NCBI RefSeq assembly: GCF_024296925.1 | Contig: NZ_CP101125.1 | Span: 2,358,501-2,422,500 of the forward strand | From: Pseudomonas nunensis | GTDB taxonomy: Bacteria; Pseudomonadota; Gammaproteobacteria; Pseudomonadales; Pseudomonadaceae | Direction of reading: 5' to 3' | Length of the DNA: 64,000 nucleotides | Shown here: piece after piece, positions 35,398 to 45,275 of the stretch | Layout of the letters: the number at the start of each line of letters is the position of its first letter | Numbering within the stretch: position 1 is the stretch's first letter | Notes under the pieces: generated by a model | Seen by the model: only the letters and a program-made list of their open reading frames with translations | What the model was told of the DNA's origin: nothing | Databases searched by the model: none | Position numbers and translations under genes: made by a program

Positions 35398-37596
35398 ATG
35401 TTTCTCAATTATTCGACGCGCTCAAAGTTGTTTTATATGTTGTCACCTTTGGCACTTTTTTCGCTGGGTTGCAGTTCCGCAATGGCGAGGGCTCTGGCAC
35501 CGGGGGAAACGGCAGTCGTCGTCAATCCTTCACCCGCCGAAGCATGGTCTGCGACCCAAGGGGGCTCATTGACTATTCTGGGTGGCGAGACGTCGAATAT
35601 TTCGATCAGCGGCTCCTCATCCTTGTCCCTGAGCGGCGTTACCACCAATATCACGACAGGGCTAAGTGCATTACAGGTCATAAATAGCAACGCCACTATT
35701 ACTGAAAGTACTCTCAACACAAATGGAATAGCTATACGTGCCGGGCGCACGAGCAGATCAACAACCGGTTCCGTGGTGACAGTGACCGACAGTACGGTTA
35801 TTGGCGGGACTGGCGGTGTGTTGGCCAGTTCCTATAGCACCTTGAACTTTTCCAACAGCCGTGTTGAAAGTACTGGAGCCAACAGTGTTGGCCTGAGCCT
35901 CTTGGGTGCCAGTGCCAATATCAATGCAGGAAGCACCATTGTCGGGGTTGAGAATGGCGTGTCTTTTTCCGCCGACCCCACAGACACTCAGACCAGTCTG
36001 TTGAAACTGGATAATTCGACGGTCCAGAGCACCACTGGCGCGGCCATCCTGGTCGACGTGCCTCCAGTTGCCGGTGCACCCGTTCAGATTCAGTTGAACA
36101 ACAACTCGTCGTTGATCGGGGGGAACGGCGCGGTGCTCGAAGTCAGAAACGGTTCGTCAGCAGACATCAGCGTGGATCGAAGCAACGTGTTCGGCGATGT
36201 GCTCAATGATGCGACGAGCACTACCCGCGTGACTTTGAGTAACGGAGCCTCGCTGGTGGGACGCATGGAAAATGTCACGAGCGCTACGATCAACAGCACG
36301 GCATTGTGGGACCTGCCCGGGGACAGCCAGGTTGGCACGCTGCTCATGAATGGCGGGACAGTGAAATTTGGCAGCGACCAGGCGTTCTATCAGTTGAACG
36401 TCGGCAGTTTGTCCGGCAATGGCGTGTTCCAACTTGGTACGGATTTCGCGACTGGACAGACGGACCTGCTGAATGTAACTGGCGAGGCGTCCGGCGACCA
36501 CCAGTTGGCAATTGCCAGCAGCGGGGCGGAACCGGCCAGTGGCCAGCCCATTACAGTTGTTCACACGGGTGGCGGCGATGCGACGTTTGCCCTGACCAGC
36601 GGCACGGTTGATCTGGGAGCCTTTTCCTATGGTTTGGCGAAGAGCGGCAATGACTGGCTGCTGGATCCGACGACTCGTGTCGTCAGTCCTGGCGCCCGGT
36701 CGGTATTGGCATTGTTCAATACCGCGATCCCCGTGTGGTACGGCGACCTGGCGCCCTTGCGTTCGCGCATGGGTGAGCTTCGGCTCAATCCAGGTTCTCC
36801 CGGCGCATGGGCGCGGGTCTACGGCAACAAATTCAATGTCGCCGATGGTTCAGGCGTGGGCTACCAGCAGACGCAACGGGGCTTTTCCATCGGCGCGGAC
36901 GCGCTATTGCCCTGGGGCGATCAACAGTGGTTGATCGGCCTGCTCGCCGGTCACAGTGATTCCGACCTGGATCTGAGCCACGGCACTTCCGGTACGGTGG
37001 ACAGCTATTACTTCGGCACCTACCTCACCTGGATCGATCGACAGACCGGCTACTTTTTTGACGGCGTGTTGAAATATAACCGCTACCAGAACGAAGCAAA
37101 GGTCGGGTTGAGCGATGGCAAGCGAGCCAAGGGCAACTACGACAGTTCAGGTATTGGTGTTGAAGCAGAGTTCGGGCGTCACATCAGCTTGACGAGCGAC
37201 TACTTCATTGAACCCTTTGCGCGTTTCTCAGCAGTCGTCATCGAGGGCAAGGACTTCGACTTGGACAACGAGATGACCGCCTCCGGTGACCAGGCGAAGT
37301 CCTTCCTGGGTAAAGTCGGCATGACTGTAGGGCGTAATTTCGAGTTCGAAAAAGGCATGGTCGCGCAACCTTATGTCCGGGCGGCCTTCGCTCATGAGTT
37401 TGCCGAAAACAATGAGGTCAAGGTCAACGACACCGTATTCAACAACAATCTTTCCGGGAGCCGAGGCGAGGGTGCAGCGGGGGTTGCACTGAAGATGAAC
37501 GACAATCTGCAGGTTCACGCGGACTTTGAGTACAGCAAGGGCAAAAATATTGAGCAACCCTACGGAGTTACATTAGGGATGCGCTACGCCTGGTAA
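35398..37596 (+). CDS. Autotransporter (type Va) with pertactin-like passenger
   Basis: A 732-residue secreted or outer-membrane protein. The signal peptide is about residues 1-31 (YMLSPLALFSLGCSSAMARA). The passenger (about 32-430) is rich in Ser/Thr/Asn repeats such as SNISISGSSSLSLSGVTTN, as in parallel beta-helices. An autochaperone-like block precedes a C-terminal 12-strand barrel (about 465-732: SPGAWARVYGNKFNVADGSG onward) that ends GVTLGMRYAW with the usual terminal aromatic. ATG at 35398 has AAGG upstream; an earlier in-frame ATG does not. No protease triad is obvious. It is likely a surface adhesin. Confidence 0.9.
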   Translation: MFLNYSTRSKLFYMLSPLALFSLGCSSAMARALAPGETAVVVNPSPAEAWSATQGGSLTILGGETSNISISGSSSLSLSGVTTNITTGLSALQVINSNATITESTLNTNGIAIRAGRTSRSTTGSVVTVTDSTVIGGTGGVLASSYSTLNFSNSRVESTGANSVGLSLLGASANINAGSTIVGVENGVSFSADPTDTQTSLLKLDNSTVQSTTGAAILVDVPPVAGAPVQIQLNNNSSLIGGNGAVLEVRNGSSADISVDRSNVFGDVLNDATSTTRVTLSNGASLVGRMENVTSATINSTALWDLPGDSQVGTLLMNGGTVKFGSDQAFYQLNVGSLSGNGVFQLGTDFATGQTDLLNVTGEASGDHQLAIASSGAEPASGQPITVVHTGGGDATFALTSGTVDLGAFSYGLAKSGNDWLLDPTTRVVSPGARSVLALFNTAIPVWYGDLAPLRSRMGELRLNPGSPGAWARVYGNKFNVADGSGVGYQQTQRGFSIGADALLPWGDQQWLIGLLAGHSDSDLDLSHGTSGTVDSYYFGTYLTWIDRQTGYFFDGVLKYNRYQNEAKVGLSDGKRAKGNYDSSGIGVEAEFGRHISLTSDYFIEPFARFSAVVIEGKDFDLDNEMTASGDQAKSFLGKVGMTVGRNFEFEKGMVAQPYVRAAFAHEFAENNEVKVNDTVFNNNLSGSRGEGAAGVALKMNDNLQVHADFEYSKGKNIEQPYGVTLGMRYAW

Positions 37597-37618
37597 TAGA
37601 TATTAACTATTTAATCCG

Positions 37619-37657
37619 ACCACTGGAACAGCCTACGCTGTTCCAGTGGTTTTTTAT
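37619..37657. terminator. Bidirectional terminator between the autotransporter and a convergent gene
   Basis: Perfect 14-bp stem ACCACTGGAACAGC / GCTGTTCCAGTGGT, 4-nt loop, then TTTTTATT. It ends where the convergent 151-residue gene stops. Confidence 0.93.
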
Positions 37658-38112
37658 TACCCGGTTACTTGGAAGTTATTGATCTCCAATTCCAGGCTGG
37701 CGCGATTTCTGGGTTGTGAGCTCTCCAGCGTTGCGCTGATGCTTCCCGTGATGAGCCTGGTTTCTTTGTCCAGCGTGAAGTTAATGGTGCCGGCTGTATT
37801 CCTGTATGAAACCGGTTGTTCAGGGATCGAGTAATCTACGTATTCCACGCGCACACTGGATGTGCCTGGCAAATTATGCTCGCCATCACGTAGCGTTGCT
37901 GGAATATAGATATTGACTTGCTTGGTTGTAAAGTCCGCCGCGCGCTGATGAACCCGTACTACCCATGTCATGCCCAAAGGGTCGGGGTAAAGGGCTTCGA
38001 AAAGCGAGCGAAAATTCGCTCTGTACGGCAAGCCTCCGAGGGTGCCGACGAAGCTATCGTCAGCATGTTTCACAGTGCGAGGGGTCAAGATACGCTTAGC
38101 TACAGTGCTCAT
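37657..38112 (-). CDS. Small beta-rich hypothetical protein (151 aa)
   Basis: No family recognised. The start MSTVAKRILTPRTVKHADD is preceded by GGAG. The rest is strand-rich (FTTKQVNIYIPATL, VRVEYVDYSIPEQPV, TINFTLDKETRLITGSISAT) and ends ASLELEINNFQVTG, as in a single beta-sandwich. There is no signal peptide. It converges on the autotransporter gene and shares the atypical composition of the islet. The 194 bp upstream include the dyad TGTAAA-N9-TTTACA at 38212-38232, a possible operator. Confidence 0.65.
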   Translation of the reverse strand: MSTVAKRILTPRTVKHADDSFVGTLGGLPYRANFRSLFEALYPDPLGMTWVVRVHQRAADFTTKQVNIYIPATLRDGEHNLPGTSSVRVEYVDYSIPEQPVSYRNTAGTINFTLDKETRLITGSISATLESSQPRNRASLELEINNFQVTG

Positions 38113-38306
38113 CGTCAGAATCTCCAATTTCGATAGAAGTTATTCAAAAATGAAGCAATTGCCCTTTGTCGGGGTCGTTAAATATAGGCACGGCCAGCTG
38201 TCCTCGTAAGCTGTAAAACATGCCAGTTTACAAGTGCAACATATTGTGCTCGCGTTGCCTGCGAGTTGGGTTTAAGTGTTATAGCAAAATGGCATTTGGA
38301 AACGAA

Positions 38307-38915
38307 TTATAGAAACAGTGTCACCCAGGTCGAACATAACAGGAGAACGGCCATTATCTTATTGATTCGTCCCGCAGTTCGAGGTGATGAATATAATCTT
38401 GACGAAACCACACCGAGAACCGCCCAAGTTGCCAAAGATGGCAGCGCGATCAGAAAAAACGCCAGCGACAATACCCATACATGGGTTTGTCGATCAATAT
38501 CATTACCCGCGAAAACACTGACTACCGCCAGCGCCATCATCCAGGTTTTCGGATTGACCACTTGTAATGCCATGGCGCCGATCGCTCCCAGTCTAGGTTC
38601 CTGATCGGTGGCGATCGGCTCCGAGGCGCAAGCCTTGAACAATTGCCAGGAAAGGCAACTGAGCCAGAGCACCCCGATCCATTGCAAAAGCGTTTGTGCG
38701 AAAGGAAACACCGCAAATATTCGGTTACCTCCGCTGCCTACCACAAACACAATGGTCGCCGCTCCGACACACGCGCCCAGGATAATAGGCGCCGCCGCTC
38801 TGAACCCGAAGCGCGCGCTGTTGCTCAGCACCAGAATATTGGTCGGCCCCGGCGTAATGGACGCCACAAACGCAAACAACAAAAACGGCAACAGCGTTGG
38901 GAAGGTGGACAACAT
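38307..38915 (-). CDS. LysE-family amino-acid exporter
   Basis: A 202-residue inner-membrane protein with about six TM helices. The family signature near the N-terminus is ASITPGPTNILVLSNSARFG, with GACVGAATIVFVVG following and NPKTWMMALAVVSVF in the middle. LysE/RhtB proteins export amino acids or related metabolites. The start at 38915 (MLSTFPTLLPF) gives the normal family length. It lies 52 bp downstream of an AraC-type regulator on the same strand, which probably controls it. Confidence 0.88.
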   Translation of the reverse strand: MLSTFPTLLPFLLFAFVASITPGPTNILVLSNSARFGFRAAAPIILGACVGAATIVFVVGSGGNRIFAVFPFAQTLLQWIGVLWLSCLSWQLFKACASEPIATDQEPRLGAIGAMALQVVNPKTWMMALAVVSVFAGNDIDRQTHVWVLSLAFFLIALPSLATWAVLGVVSSRLYSSPRTAGRINKIMAVLLLCSTWVTLFL

Positions 38916-38967
38916 GACCTTGAGCTCCAGTGAATGATCGATGGCTTCGATCTTCACAAGCCGAGGG

Positions 38968-39807
38968 TCACGCGTCTGGAAGATTTGAGCAACGCTTGCG
39001 ATACATCGCCGGGGTCAGCCCATAGGCCCGAACAAACCAGCGCCCCAGATGACTCTGATCGGCAAACCCCAATTCCATGGCCACCGCCGCCGGTTGCAAG
39101 CCACTGGCGAGCATTCGCCGGGCTTTGGACAGACGAAGTTGCACCAGATAGGCATGGGGTGCCAGACCGTAGGCTGCCTTGAACGCGCGGGTCAGGCGGA
39201 AGCGATCCACGCCAGTGGCTGCGGCCAGTTGATCGAGGCCGATGTCGAGATGGGCATTGGCGTGCAGATACTCCCGGGCCTTTTGCGCCACCAGCGGCAG
39301 GCGCGGGTCTTCGCTGTAGCGGGTGCGCCAGTGCAGATGTCGGGTCAGGTGTTCGAGCAAACCGTCGAGAGCGGTCTGGCGCACGATTTTCAGCTCACCG
39401 CCGTGCAAGGTCTGGAACGCGAGGCTGGTGGCCTGGGCCAGTTGCGGGTCGCTGGTCAGGGTGTTGGCGAAACTCAGTTGGCTGTTGAGCGGGGCGTCTT
39501 CGAACAACTCGACCAATTCCCGCTCCAGCCAATGCGGGTCAAGGTAGAGCATGCGGTAGGTGAAACCGTCCTCGGTGGGCGCTTCACCGTCGTGGATATC
39601 GCCAGGTTCGAGCAGGAACACCTTGCCCGGCGTACTTTGATGCCGGGCCCGGCGGCAGTTGAATTGCTGCACGCCTTGCTCGGTGACGCCCACCAGGTAA
39701 CTGTCGTGCCAGTGCGGGTCGTAGGCGTGGCCCTCGAAATGCGCGCGCAGGGTCTCGATGCCGGTGTCGGCGTCCTGGGCCAGGTCGATCCAGTTATGCG
39801 GGCTCAT
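38968..39807 (-). CDS. AraC-family transcriptional regulator
   Basis: A 279-residue regulator with an N-terminal cupin sensing domain (HAYDPHWHDSYLVGVTEQGV, LEPGDIHDGEAP) and a C-terminal double HTH (LDIGLDQLAAATGVDRFRLT, then AAVAMELGFADQSHLGRWF). This AraC type is often linked to LysE exporters in pseudomonads, as here. The start at MSPHNWIDLA follows a modest AGGTGCAGC site. The effector is unknown. Confidence 0.92.
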   Translation of the reverse strand: MSPHNWIDLAQDADTGIETLRAHFEGHAYDPHWHDSYLVGVTEQGVQQFNCRRARHQSTPGKVFLLEPGDIHDGEAPTEDGFTYRMLYLDPHWLERELVELFEDAPLNSQLSFANTLTSDPQLAQATSLAFQTLHGGELKIVRQTALDGLLEHLTRHLHWRTRYSEDPRLPLVAQKAREYLHANAHLDIGLDQLAAATGVDRFRLTRAFKAAYGLAPHAYLVQLRLSKARRMLASGLQPAAVAMELGFADQSHLGRWFVRAYGLTPAMYRKRCSNLPDA

Positions 39808-39882
39808 GCTGCACCTGTGAGACGGATTGCCGACTTATTTAACGCCCCGACACGGTGGATGCCTAGAACGTTTGTGCAGTGT

Positions 39883-40524
39883 TTAGCTGAAAAGTCCGGC
39901 GGCGATGTTGATTGAAAACCCGAGAATCGCCGTGTTGAACAGAAAACCGATCAGCGACTGCGCCAGCACAATCTTGCGAATGCCCCGGGTAGCCACGCCG
40001 ACATCCGCCGTTTGCACCGCGACGCCGATGGTGAACGAGAAGTACAGGAAGTCCCAGTAATTGGGGGTGGTCAGGCCTTCGGCGAAACGCAATGCCGGTT
40101 CCTTGCCGTCCCAGGTGTAAAACAGCCGGGCATAGTGCACGCAGAAAATCACTCCGATCAACAGCCATGAGCCGATCACGGTGGCGGCGGTGAAGGCGTA
40201 ATGCAGCAGTTTGCGCGAAGTCTCCAGGTCTTTGCTGCCCGCCAGTTCGAAGGTAATAGTCGCGAGGCTGGCGATTGCCGCGATACACACCACGAACAAC
40301 ACCAGCCCGGCGTTTTCGTCTTCGACCTCGGCGATGCGCTTGACGTCCGGGGCCTTGGCGCGGGCCGCAAGCCAGAACATCAGGATCAGGTAAGTCCAGA
40401 CCCCGGCGTTCCAGCCGATGAGGATTTTGCTGATGATCGAATCGGCCGGAGCCAGAATGCCCACCGCGATGCCGAGCGTGGCAGCGGCGGACAGGCGAGG
40501 GTGGGTGCGGGCGAGGAGGGGCAT
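39883..40524 (-). CDS. DUF1345 family membrane protein
   Basis: A 213-residue protein with five or six TM helices. DUF1345-like features are [47 protein letters not shown] and the [20 protein letters not shown] block. The [13 protein letters not shown] segment resembles the ion-channel-like pore region of the family, but no transport function is proven. It is a single gene. Confidence 0.85.
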   Translation of the reverse strand: MPLLARTHPRLSAAATLGIAVGILAPADSIISKILIGWNAGVWTYLILMFWLAARAKAPDVKRIAEVEDENAGLVLFVVCIAAIASLATITFELAGSKDLETSRKLLHYAFTAATVIGSWLLIGVIFCVHYARLFYTWDGKEPALRFAEGLTTPNYWDFLYFSFTIGVAVQTADVGVATRGIRKIVLAQSLIGFLFNTAILGFSINIAAGLFS

Positions 40525-40604
40525 GGAGGCTCGATGGGTCAGGGTTTTGAATACCTTAGCCCAGCGGGGTGGGTTGTGACCACAAAGCTGAAAACGCGCG
40601 CCCT

Positions 40605-40696
40605 TGTAGGAGCGAGGCTTGCCCGCGAAAGCGGTGTGTCAGTCAACATGAATGCTGACTGACACGGCCTCTTCGCGGGCAAGCCTCGCTCCTACA
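40605..40696. repeat. REPIN, GTAGGAGCGAGGCTTGCC subclass
   Basis: Both arms are of the GTAGGAGCGAGGCTTGCC type. It lies 12 bp after the RND permease stop, between that gene and the DUF1345 gene. Confidence 0.88.
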
Positions 40697-40708
40697 GGGG
40701 ATCGGTGA

Positions 40709-43700
40709 TCAGATGTCTTTATGGCGCTTGCCCACCAGTTTCATCACCACCACAAAGAACACCGGCACAAACAGCACCGCCAGGGTCGCGGTGATCATCC
40801 CGCCGATCACCCCGGTGCCGATGGCTTGCTGGCTCGCCGAGCTGGCCCCGGTGGCGATCGCCAACGGCACCACACCAAGAATGAACGCCAGCGAGGTCAT
40901 GACAATTGGCCGCAACCGCAGGCGCGCGGCTTGCAGTGTGGCGTCGATCAGGTCGTGGCCTTCGTCATACAGGCTCTTGGCGAATTCTATGATCAGAATC
41001 GCGTTCTTCGCCGACAAGCCGATGATGGTGATCAGCCCGACCTTGAAGAACACATCGTTGGGCATCCCGCGTAACGTCACCGCCAGTACCGCGCCGAGCA
41101 CGCCGAGCGGCACCACCAGCAACACCGAGGTCGGAATCGACCAGCTCTCATACAGCGCCGCCAGGCACAGGAACACGATCAGCAGCGACAAGCCAAGCAG
41201 AATTGGCGCCTGACTGCCGGACAAACGCTCCTGCAGCGACAAACCGGTCCATTCCTGGCCCAAGCCCGCCGGGCCTTGCGCTACCAGCCGTTCGATTTCC
41301 GCCATGGCTTCACCGGTGCTGTGGCCCGGTTTCGGTTCGCCGGAAATGCTGATCGCCGGATAGCCGTTGTAGCGAGTCAACTGCGCCGGGCCCTGGGTCC
41401 ACTTGGCTTGGACGAAGGCCGACAACGGCACCATTTTTCCGGCGCTGTTGCGCACATTGATCTTCAGCAGATCTTCGACCTGACTGCGTTGATCGCCTTC
41501 GGCCTGCACCACCACGCGCTGCATCCGCCCCTGGTTGGGAAAGTCATTGATGTAGGCCGAACCCACAGCCGTGGACAACACGCTGCCGACATCGGCAAAC
41601 GAAACGCCCAAGGCATTCGCCTGTTTACGGTCGACTTCCAGTTGCACCTGCGGCGCTTCGGCCAGGGCGCTTTCGCGCACGTTCATCAGGATCGGACTTT
41701 TCTCCGCCGCTTCCAGCAATTGCGTGCGCGCCTGCATCAGCGTGGCATGTCCGAGGCCGCCACGATCCTGCAAGCGAAACTCGAAACCGCTTGAGGTGCC
41801 GAGGCCATCAACCGGTGGCGGCAACACGGCAAACACCATCGCATCCTTGATCTGGCTCAGGGCAATATTGGCGCGGTCGGCAATCGAGCTGGCGGAGTCA
41901 TCGCTGCTGCGCTCGGACCAATCCTTCAACGTGGTAAACGCCAACGCTGCGTTCTGCCCGCTGCCGGAGAAGCTGAAACCGAGAATCACCGTGCTGTCGC
42001 CAACGCCGGGTTCCTTGGCGTTGTGCTTTTCGATCTGCTCGACCACTTGCACCGTGCGGTTCTTGCTCGCGCCGGGTGGCAACTGAACATCGGTGATGGT
42101 GTAACCCTGGTCTTCCACCGGCAGGAACGAGGAGGGCAGGCGACTGAAACACAGGCCCAACCCGATCAGCAGCACGCCGTAGATCAGCAGGTAACGCCCG
42201 GTGCGTTTCAGCGCATAGGCGACCCAGCCCTGATAACGCACGGTCAGTTGTTCGAAACGACGGTTGAACCAGCCGAAGAAACCGCGCTTTTCGTGATGCT
42301 CACCTTTGGCGATCGGTTTGAGCAACGTCGCGCAAAGTGCCGGGGTCAAGGTCAACGCAAGGAACGCCGAGAACAGGATCGAGGTGGCCATCGACAGCGA
42401 GAACTGCTTGTAGATGACCCCGACCGAACCCTGCATGAACGCCATCGGAATAAACACCGCCACCAACACCAGGGTGATGCCGATGATTGCGCCGGTAATC
42501 TGCTTCATCGCCTTGCGCGTGGCCTCTTTGGGCGACAGGCCCTCGGAAACCATGATCCGCTCGACGTTCTCCACCACCACAATCGCGTCGTCCACCAGAA
42601 TGCCGATGGCCAGCACCATGCCGAACATGGTCAGCACGTTGATCGAGAAACCCAGCGCGAGCATGGTTGCGAAGGTGCCCATCAGCGCCACCGGCACCAC
42701 CAAGGTCGGGATCAGTGTGTAGCGGATGTTTTGCAGGAACAGGAACATCACAGCAAACACCAGCAACATCGCCTCGCCGAGGGTGTAGACCACTTTGGTG
42801 ATCGAGACCTTCACGAACGGCGACGTGTCGTAGGGGATCTTGTATTCGACGTTGGCCGGGAAGTAGCGCGCCAGTTCATCCATCTTCGCTCGCACGGCGG
42901 TGGCGGTGCTCAGGGCGTTGGCGCCCGGCGACAGTTGCACACCGACGGCGGTGGACGGCTTGCCGTTCAGGCGGGTGCCGAATTGATATTCCTGACTGCC
43001 GATCTCGACCCGCGCCACATCCTTGATGCGCACGGTGGAACCGTCGGCATTGGCCTTGAGCACAATGTCGGCGAACTCTTCCGGCGTCGACAACTGACCT
43101 TTGACCACGATGGTCGCGGTGATTTCCTGAGTGCTGCGGGTCGGCAAGTCGCCGATGCTGCCGGCAGACACCTGGGCGTTCTGCGCGACGATGGCGGCGT
43201 TGACATCGGCCGGCGTGAGGTTGAAGCCGATCAGCTTGCGCGGGTCGATCCAGATCCGCATGGCCCGTTCGGCGCCATACAGTTGCGCTTTACCGACGCC
43301 GTCCAGGCGCTTGATTTCGTTCATTACGTTGCGCGCCAGGTAATCGCTGAGCGCCACGTCGTCGAGCTTGCCGTCGCTGGAGGTCAGGGTGATCAGCAAC
43401 AGGAAGCCGGAAGAGACTTTCTCCACCGACAACCCTTGCTGGTTCACCGCTTGGGGCAGGCGCGATTCGATGACTTTCAGGCGGTTTTGCACATCCACCT
43501 GGGCCATTTCCGGGTTGGTGCCCGGTTGAAATGTAGCCTTGATGGTCGCGCTGCCGAGGCTGCTCTGGGACTCGAAATACAGCAGGTGATCGGCGCCGTT
43601 GAGCTCTTCCTCGATCAGGCTGACCACGCTTTCGTCGATGGTCTGTGCCGAGGCGCCGGGGTACGTGGCGTTGATCTCGATCTGCGGCGGCGCGACGTCG

Positions 43701-43807
43701 GGGTACTGCGCCACCGGCAACTGCGGAATGGCCAGGGCACCGGCCAGCAGGATGAACAACGCGACCACCCAGGCGAACACCGGGCGGTCGATAAAGAACT
43801 GCGGCAT
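40709..43807 (-). CDS. RND efflux pump permease (HAE1/MexB type)
   Basis: A 1032-residue, 12-TM inner-membrane proton antiporter. The N-terminus MPQFFIDRPVFAWVVALFIL is that of HAE1 pumps. The proton-relay aspartates are in GILVDDAIVVVENVERIM (TM4). The large porter domains and the second half (SAKNAILIIEFAKSLYDEG) are intact. It follows the adaptor gene by 14 bp. No outer-membrane channel gene is next to it, so it likely uses a shared OprM-like channel. The arrangement with a divergent two-component system recalls P. aeruginosa MexMN (from memory, not tested). Confidence 0.95.
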   Translation of the reverse strand: MPQFFIDRPVFAWVVALFILLAGALAIPQLPVAQYPDVAPPQIEINATYPGASAQTIDESVVSLIEEELNGADHLLYFESQSSLGSATIKATFQPGTNPEMAQVDVQNRLKVIESRLPQAVNQQGLSVEKVSSGFLLLITLTSSDGKLDDVALSDYLARNVMNEIKRLDGVGKAQLYGAERAMRIWIDPRKLIGFNLTPADVNAAIVAQNAQVSAGSIGDLPTRSTQEITATIVVKGQLSTPEEFADIVLKANADGSTVRIKDVARVEIGSQEYQFGTRLNGKPSTAVGVQLSPGANALSTATAVRAKMDELARYFPANVEYKIPYDTSPFVKVSITKVVYTLGEAMLLVFAVMFLFLQNIRYTLIPTLVVPVALMGTFATMLALGFSINVLTMFGMVLAIGILVDDAIVVVENVERIMVSEGLSPKEATRKAMKQITGAIIGITLVLVAVFIPMAFMQGSVGVIYKQFSLSMATSILFSAFLALTLTPALCATLLKPIAKGEHHEKRGFFGWFNRRFEQLTVRYQGWVAYALKRTGRYLLIYGVLLIGLGLCFSRLPSSFLPVEDQGYTITDVQLPPGASKNRTVQVVEQIEKHNAKEPGVGDSTVILGFSFSGSGQNAALAFTTLKDWSERSSDDSASSIADRANIALSQIKDAMVFAVLPPPVDGLGTSSGFEFRLQDRGGLGHATLMQARTQLLEAAEKSPILMNVRESALAEAPQVQLEVDRKQANALGVSFADVGSVLSTAVGSAYINDFPNQGRMQRVVVQAEGDQRSQVEDLLKINVRNSAGKMVPLSAFVQAKWTQGPAQLTRYNGYPAISISGEPKPGHSTGEAMAEIERLVAQGPAGLGQEWTGLSLQERLSGSQAPILLGLSLLIVFLCLAALYESWSIPTSVLLVVPLGVLGAVLAVTLRGMPNDVFFKVGLITIIGLSAKNAILIIEFAKSLYDEGHDLIDATLQAARLRLRPIVMTSLAFILGVVPLAIATGASSASQQAIGTGVIGGMITATLAVLFVPVFFVVVMKLVGKRHKDI

Positions 43808-43821
43808 AAAAAGCGTCCTGC

Positions 43822-44979
43822 TTACTGACCAGAAACCTGGGCAAGTGGAAGAGGGGTGTCGTCGATCTGGACTTTCTCGCCGGGCTTGGCGTGTTGCAGG
43901 CCTTCAGTGACGATACGGTCGCCGGGTTTGAGACCGCCGCTGACGATCCAGCGATCGTTCTGCACTGCGCCCAATTGCACCGGTTGCAGGCCTACACGCT
44001 GATCGGCGTCGAGCAGCAGCACCTGGGCAACCCCGGCGCTGTCACGCTGGATCGCCCGTTGCGGCACGCTGATGCCTTGCTGGTTGACCCCTTGCTCGAT
44101 GCGCACCCGCACGAAACTGCCGGGCAGCAAATCGAGGTCCGGGTTGGGGAATTCGCTGCGCAGGATGATCTGCCCGGTGCCCGGGTCCACGGAAATCTCT
44201 GCGAACAGCAGCTTGCCCGGCAGCGGGTACAGGCTGCCGTCGTCCTGGATCAACGTGGCCTTGGCCTGATCCTGACCGACTTGTTGCAATTGCCCGGAAC
44301 GGAACGCCCGGCGCAGGTCGTTGAGTTCACGGGTCGACTGGGTCAGGTCGGCGTGGATCGGGTTCAACTGCTGGATCAATGCCAGCGGCGTGGTTTCGTT
44401 CTGCCCGACCAGCGCGCCTTCGGTGACCAGGGCACGACCGACGCGCCCGGAAATCGGCGCGGTAACGGTGGCGTAACCCAGATTCAACTTGGCCCGCGCC
44501 ACAGCAGCCTTGTTGGCGGACACTTCGGCAGCGGTTTGCCGGGCATTGGCCCGGGCGTTGTCGTAGTCCTGGCCGCTGATGGCGTTGCCTTCGATCAACT
44601 GCGAATAACGCTGCTCTTGCAGCTTGGCCTGGAACGCATTGGCCTCGGCCTTGCGCAACGCAGCTTCGGCGCTGTCCAGATCAGCCTTGAACGGTGCCGG
44701 GTCGATGCGGAACAGCACGTCGCCCTGCTTCACGTCGCTGCCTTCGCGGAAGGTACGTTGCAACACGACGCCGGCCACCCGAGCGCGGACTTCGGCAATC
44801 CTTGGCGCGGCGATGCGCCCGCTCAGTTCGCTGGAGATCGACAGAGGTCGCGCTTCGATGGTTTCGACCCGTACCGTGGCCAGTGGCGCGGCTTCTTCGG
44901 CGGTCGAAGACTTGTCACAAGCGCTCAGTGTCAACGCCAGTGCAAGCAGGCTGAGCGTGGCAAGCAGATTCTTTGACAT
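43822..44979 (-). CDS. RND periplasmic adaptor (membrane-fusion lipoprotein)
   Basis: A 385-residue lipoprotein. The lipobox LTLSAC gives the acyl-Cys at about residue 21. The lipoyl/barrel-sandwich halves flank a coiled-coil hairpin (LDSAEAALRKAEANAFQAKL, AEVSANKAAVARAKLNLGYA). The beta-barrel and membrane-proximal domains follow (GSFVRVRIEQGVN, GLKPGDRIVTEGL). It bridges the permease to an outer-membrane channel. It is the first gene of the two-gene pump operon, divergent from the RstA-like regulator. Confidence 0.95.
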   Translation of the reverse strand: MSKNLLATLSLLALALTLSACDKSSTAEEAAPLATVRVETIEARPLSISSELSGRIAAPRIAEVRARVAGVVLQRTFREGSDVKQGDVLFRIDPAPFKADLDSAEAALRKAEANAFQAKLQEQRYSQLIEGNAISGQDYDNARANARQTAAEVSANKAAVARAKLNLGYATVTAPISGRVGRALVTEGALVGQNETTPLALIQQLNPIHADLTQSTRELNDLRRAFRSGQLQQVGQDQAKATLIQDDGSLYPLPGKLLFAEISVDPGTGQIILRSEFPNPDLDLLPGSFVRVRIEQGVNQQGISVPQRAIQRDSAGVAQVLLLDADQRVGLQPVQLGAVQNDRWIVSGGLKPGDRIVTEGLQHAKPGEKVQIDDTPLPLAQVSGQ

Positions 44980-45141
44980 GTAGTTACCCCAATAATGACC
45001 CCCAGCATCCTACGGGGAGGCGACGAGGGTAGCGGTGAAGCTTTGTAGGCGCTGTGTGAAATTGTGTAAGGGTTTTACTCTTAGACGTACGAGGGCGTAT
45101 ATCCTTTGGCGCTTGATTACTTTTGCGACTGTTATGCCGCT

Positions 45142-45234
45142 TTCGCGAGCAAGCCCGCTCCCACAGTTGATCGGCGCTGTTCACAAAATCTGTGTTCACA
45201 GCAAATCCATTGTGGGAGCGGGCTTGCTCGCGAA
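45142..45234. repeat. REPIN between the pump adaptor and regulator genes
   Basis: Inverted REP pair of the common type lying in the 296-bp divergent intergenic region, 41 bp upstream of the response regulator start. Confidence 0.88.
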
Positions 45235-45275
45235 AGCGGTCTACCAAACGCCACCGCACTTTTTGGAAACACCCC

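Noticed and set aside
37800..37820. GAAACCGG half-site like the PtxS operator
   Set aside because: Only half of the palindrome is kept (GAAACCGGTTGTTC) and it lies inside a coding region.
42023..43828. 601-codon open frame antisense to the RND permease
   Set aside because: His/Arg/Gln-rich shadow of a fully intact 1032-residue permease.
45192..45275. Longer N-terminus for the RstA-like regulator
   Set aside because: The extra residues (NPLWERACSRKRS) are translated REP sequence and precede the family start MPNILLVEDD.
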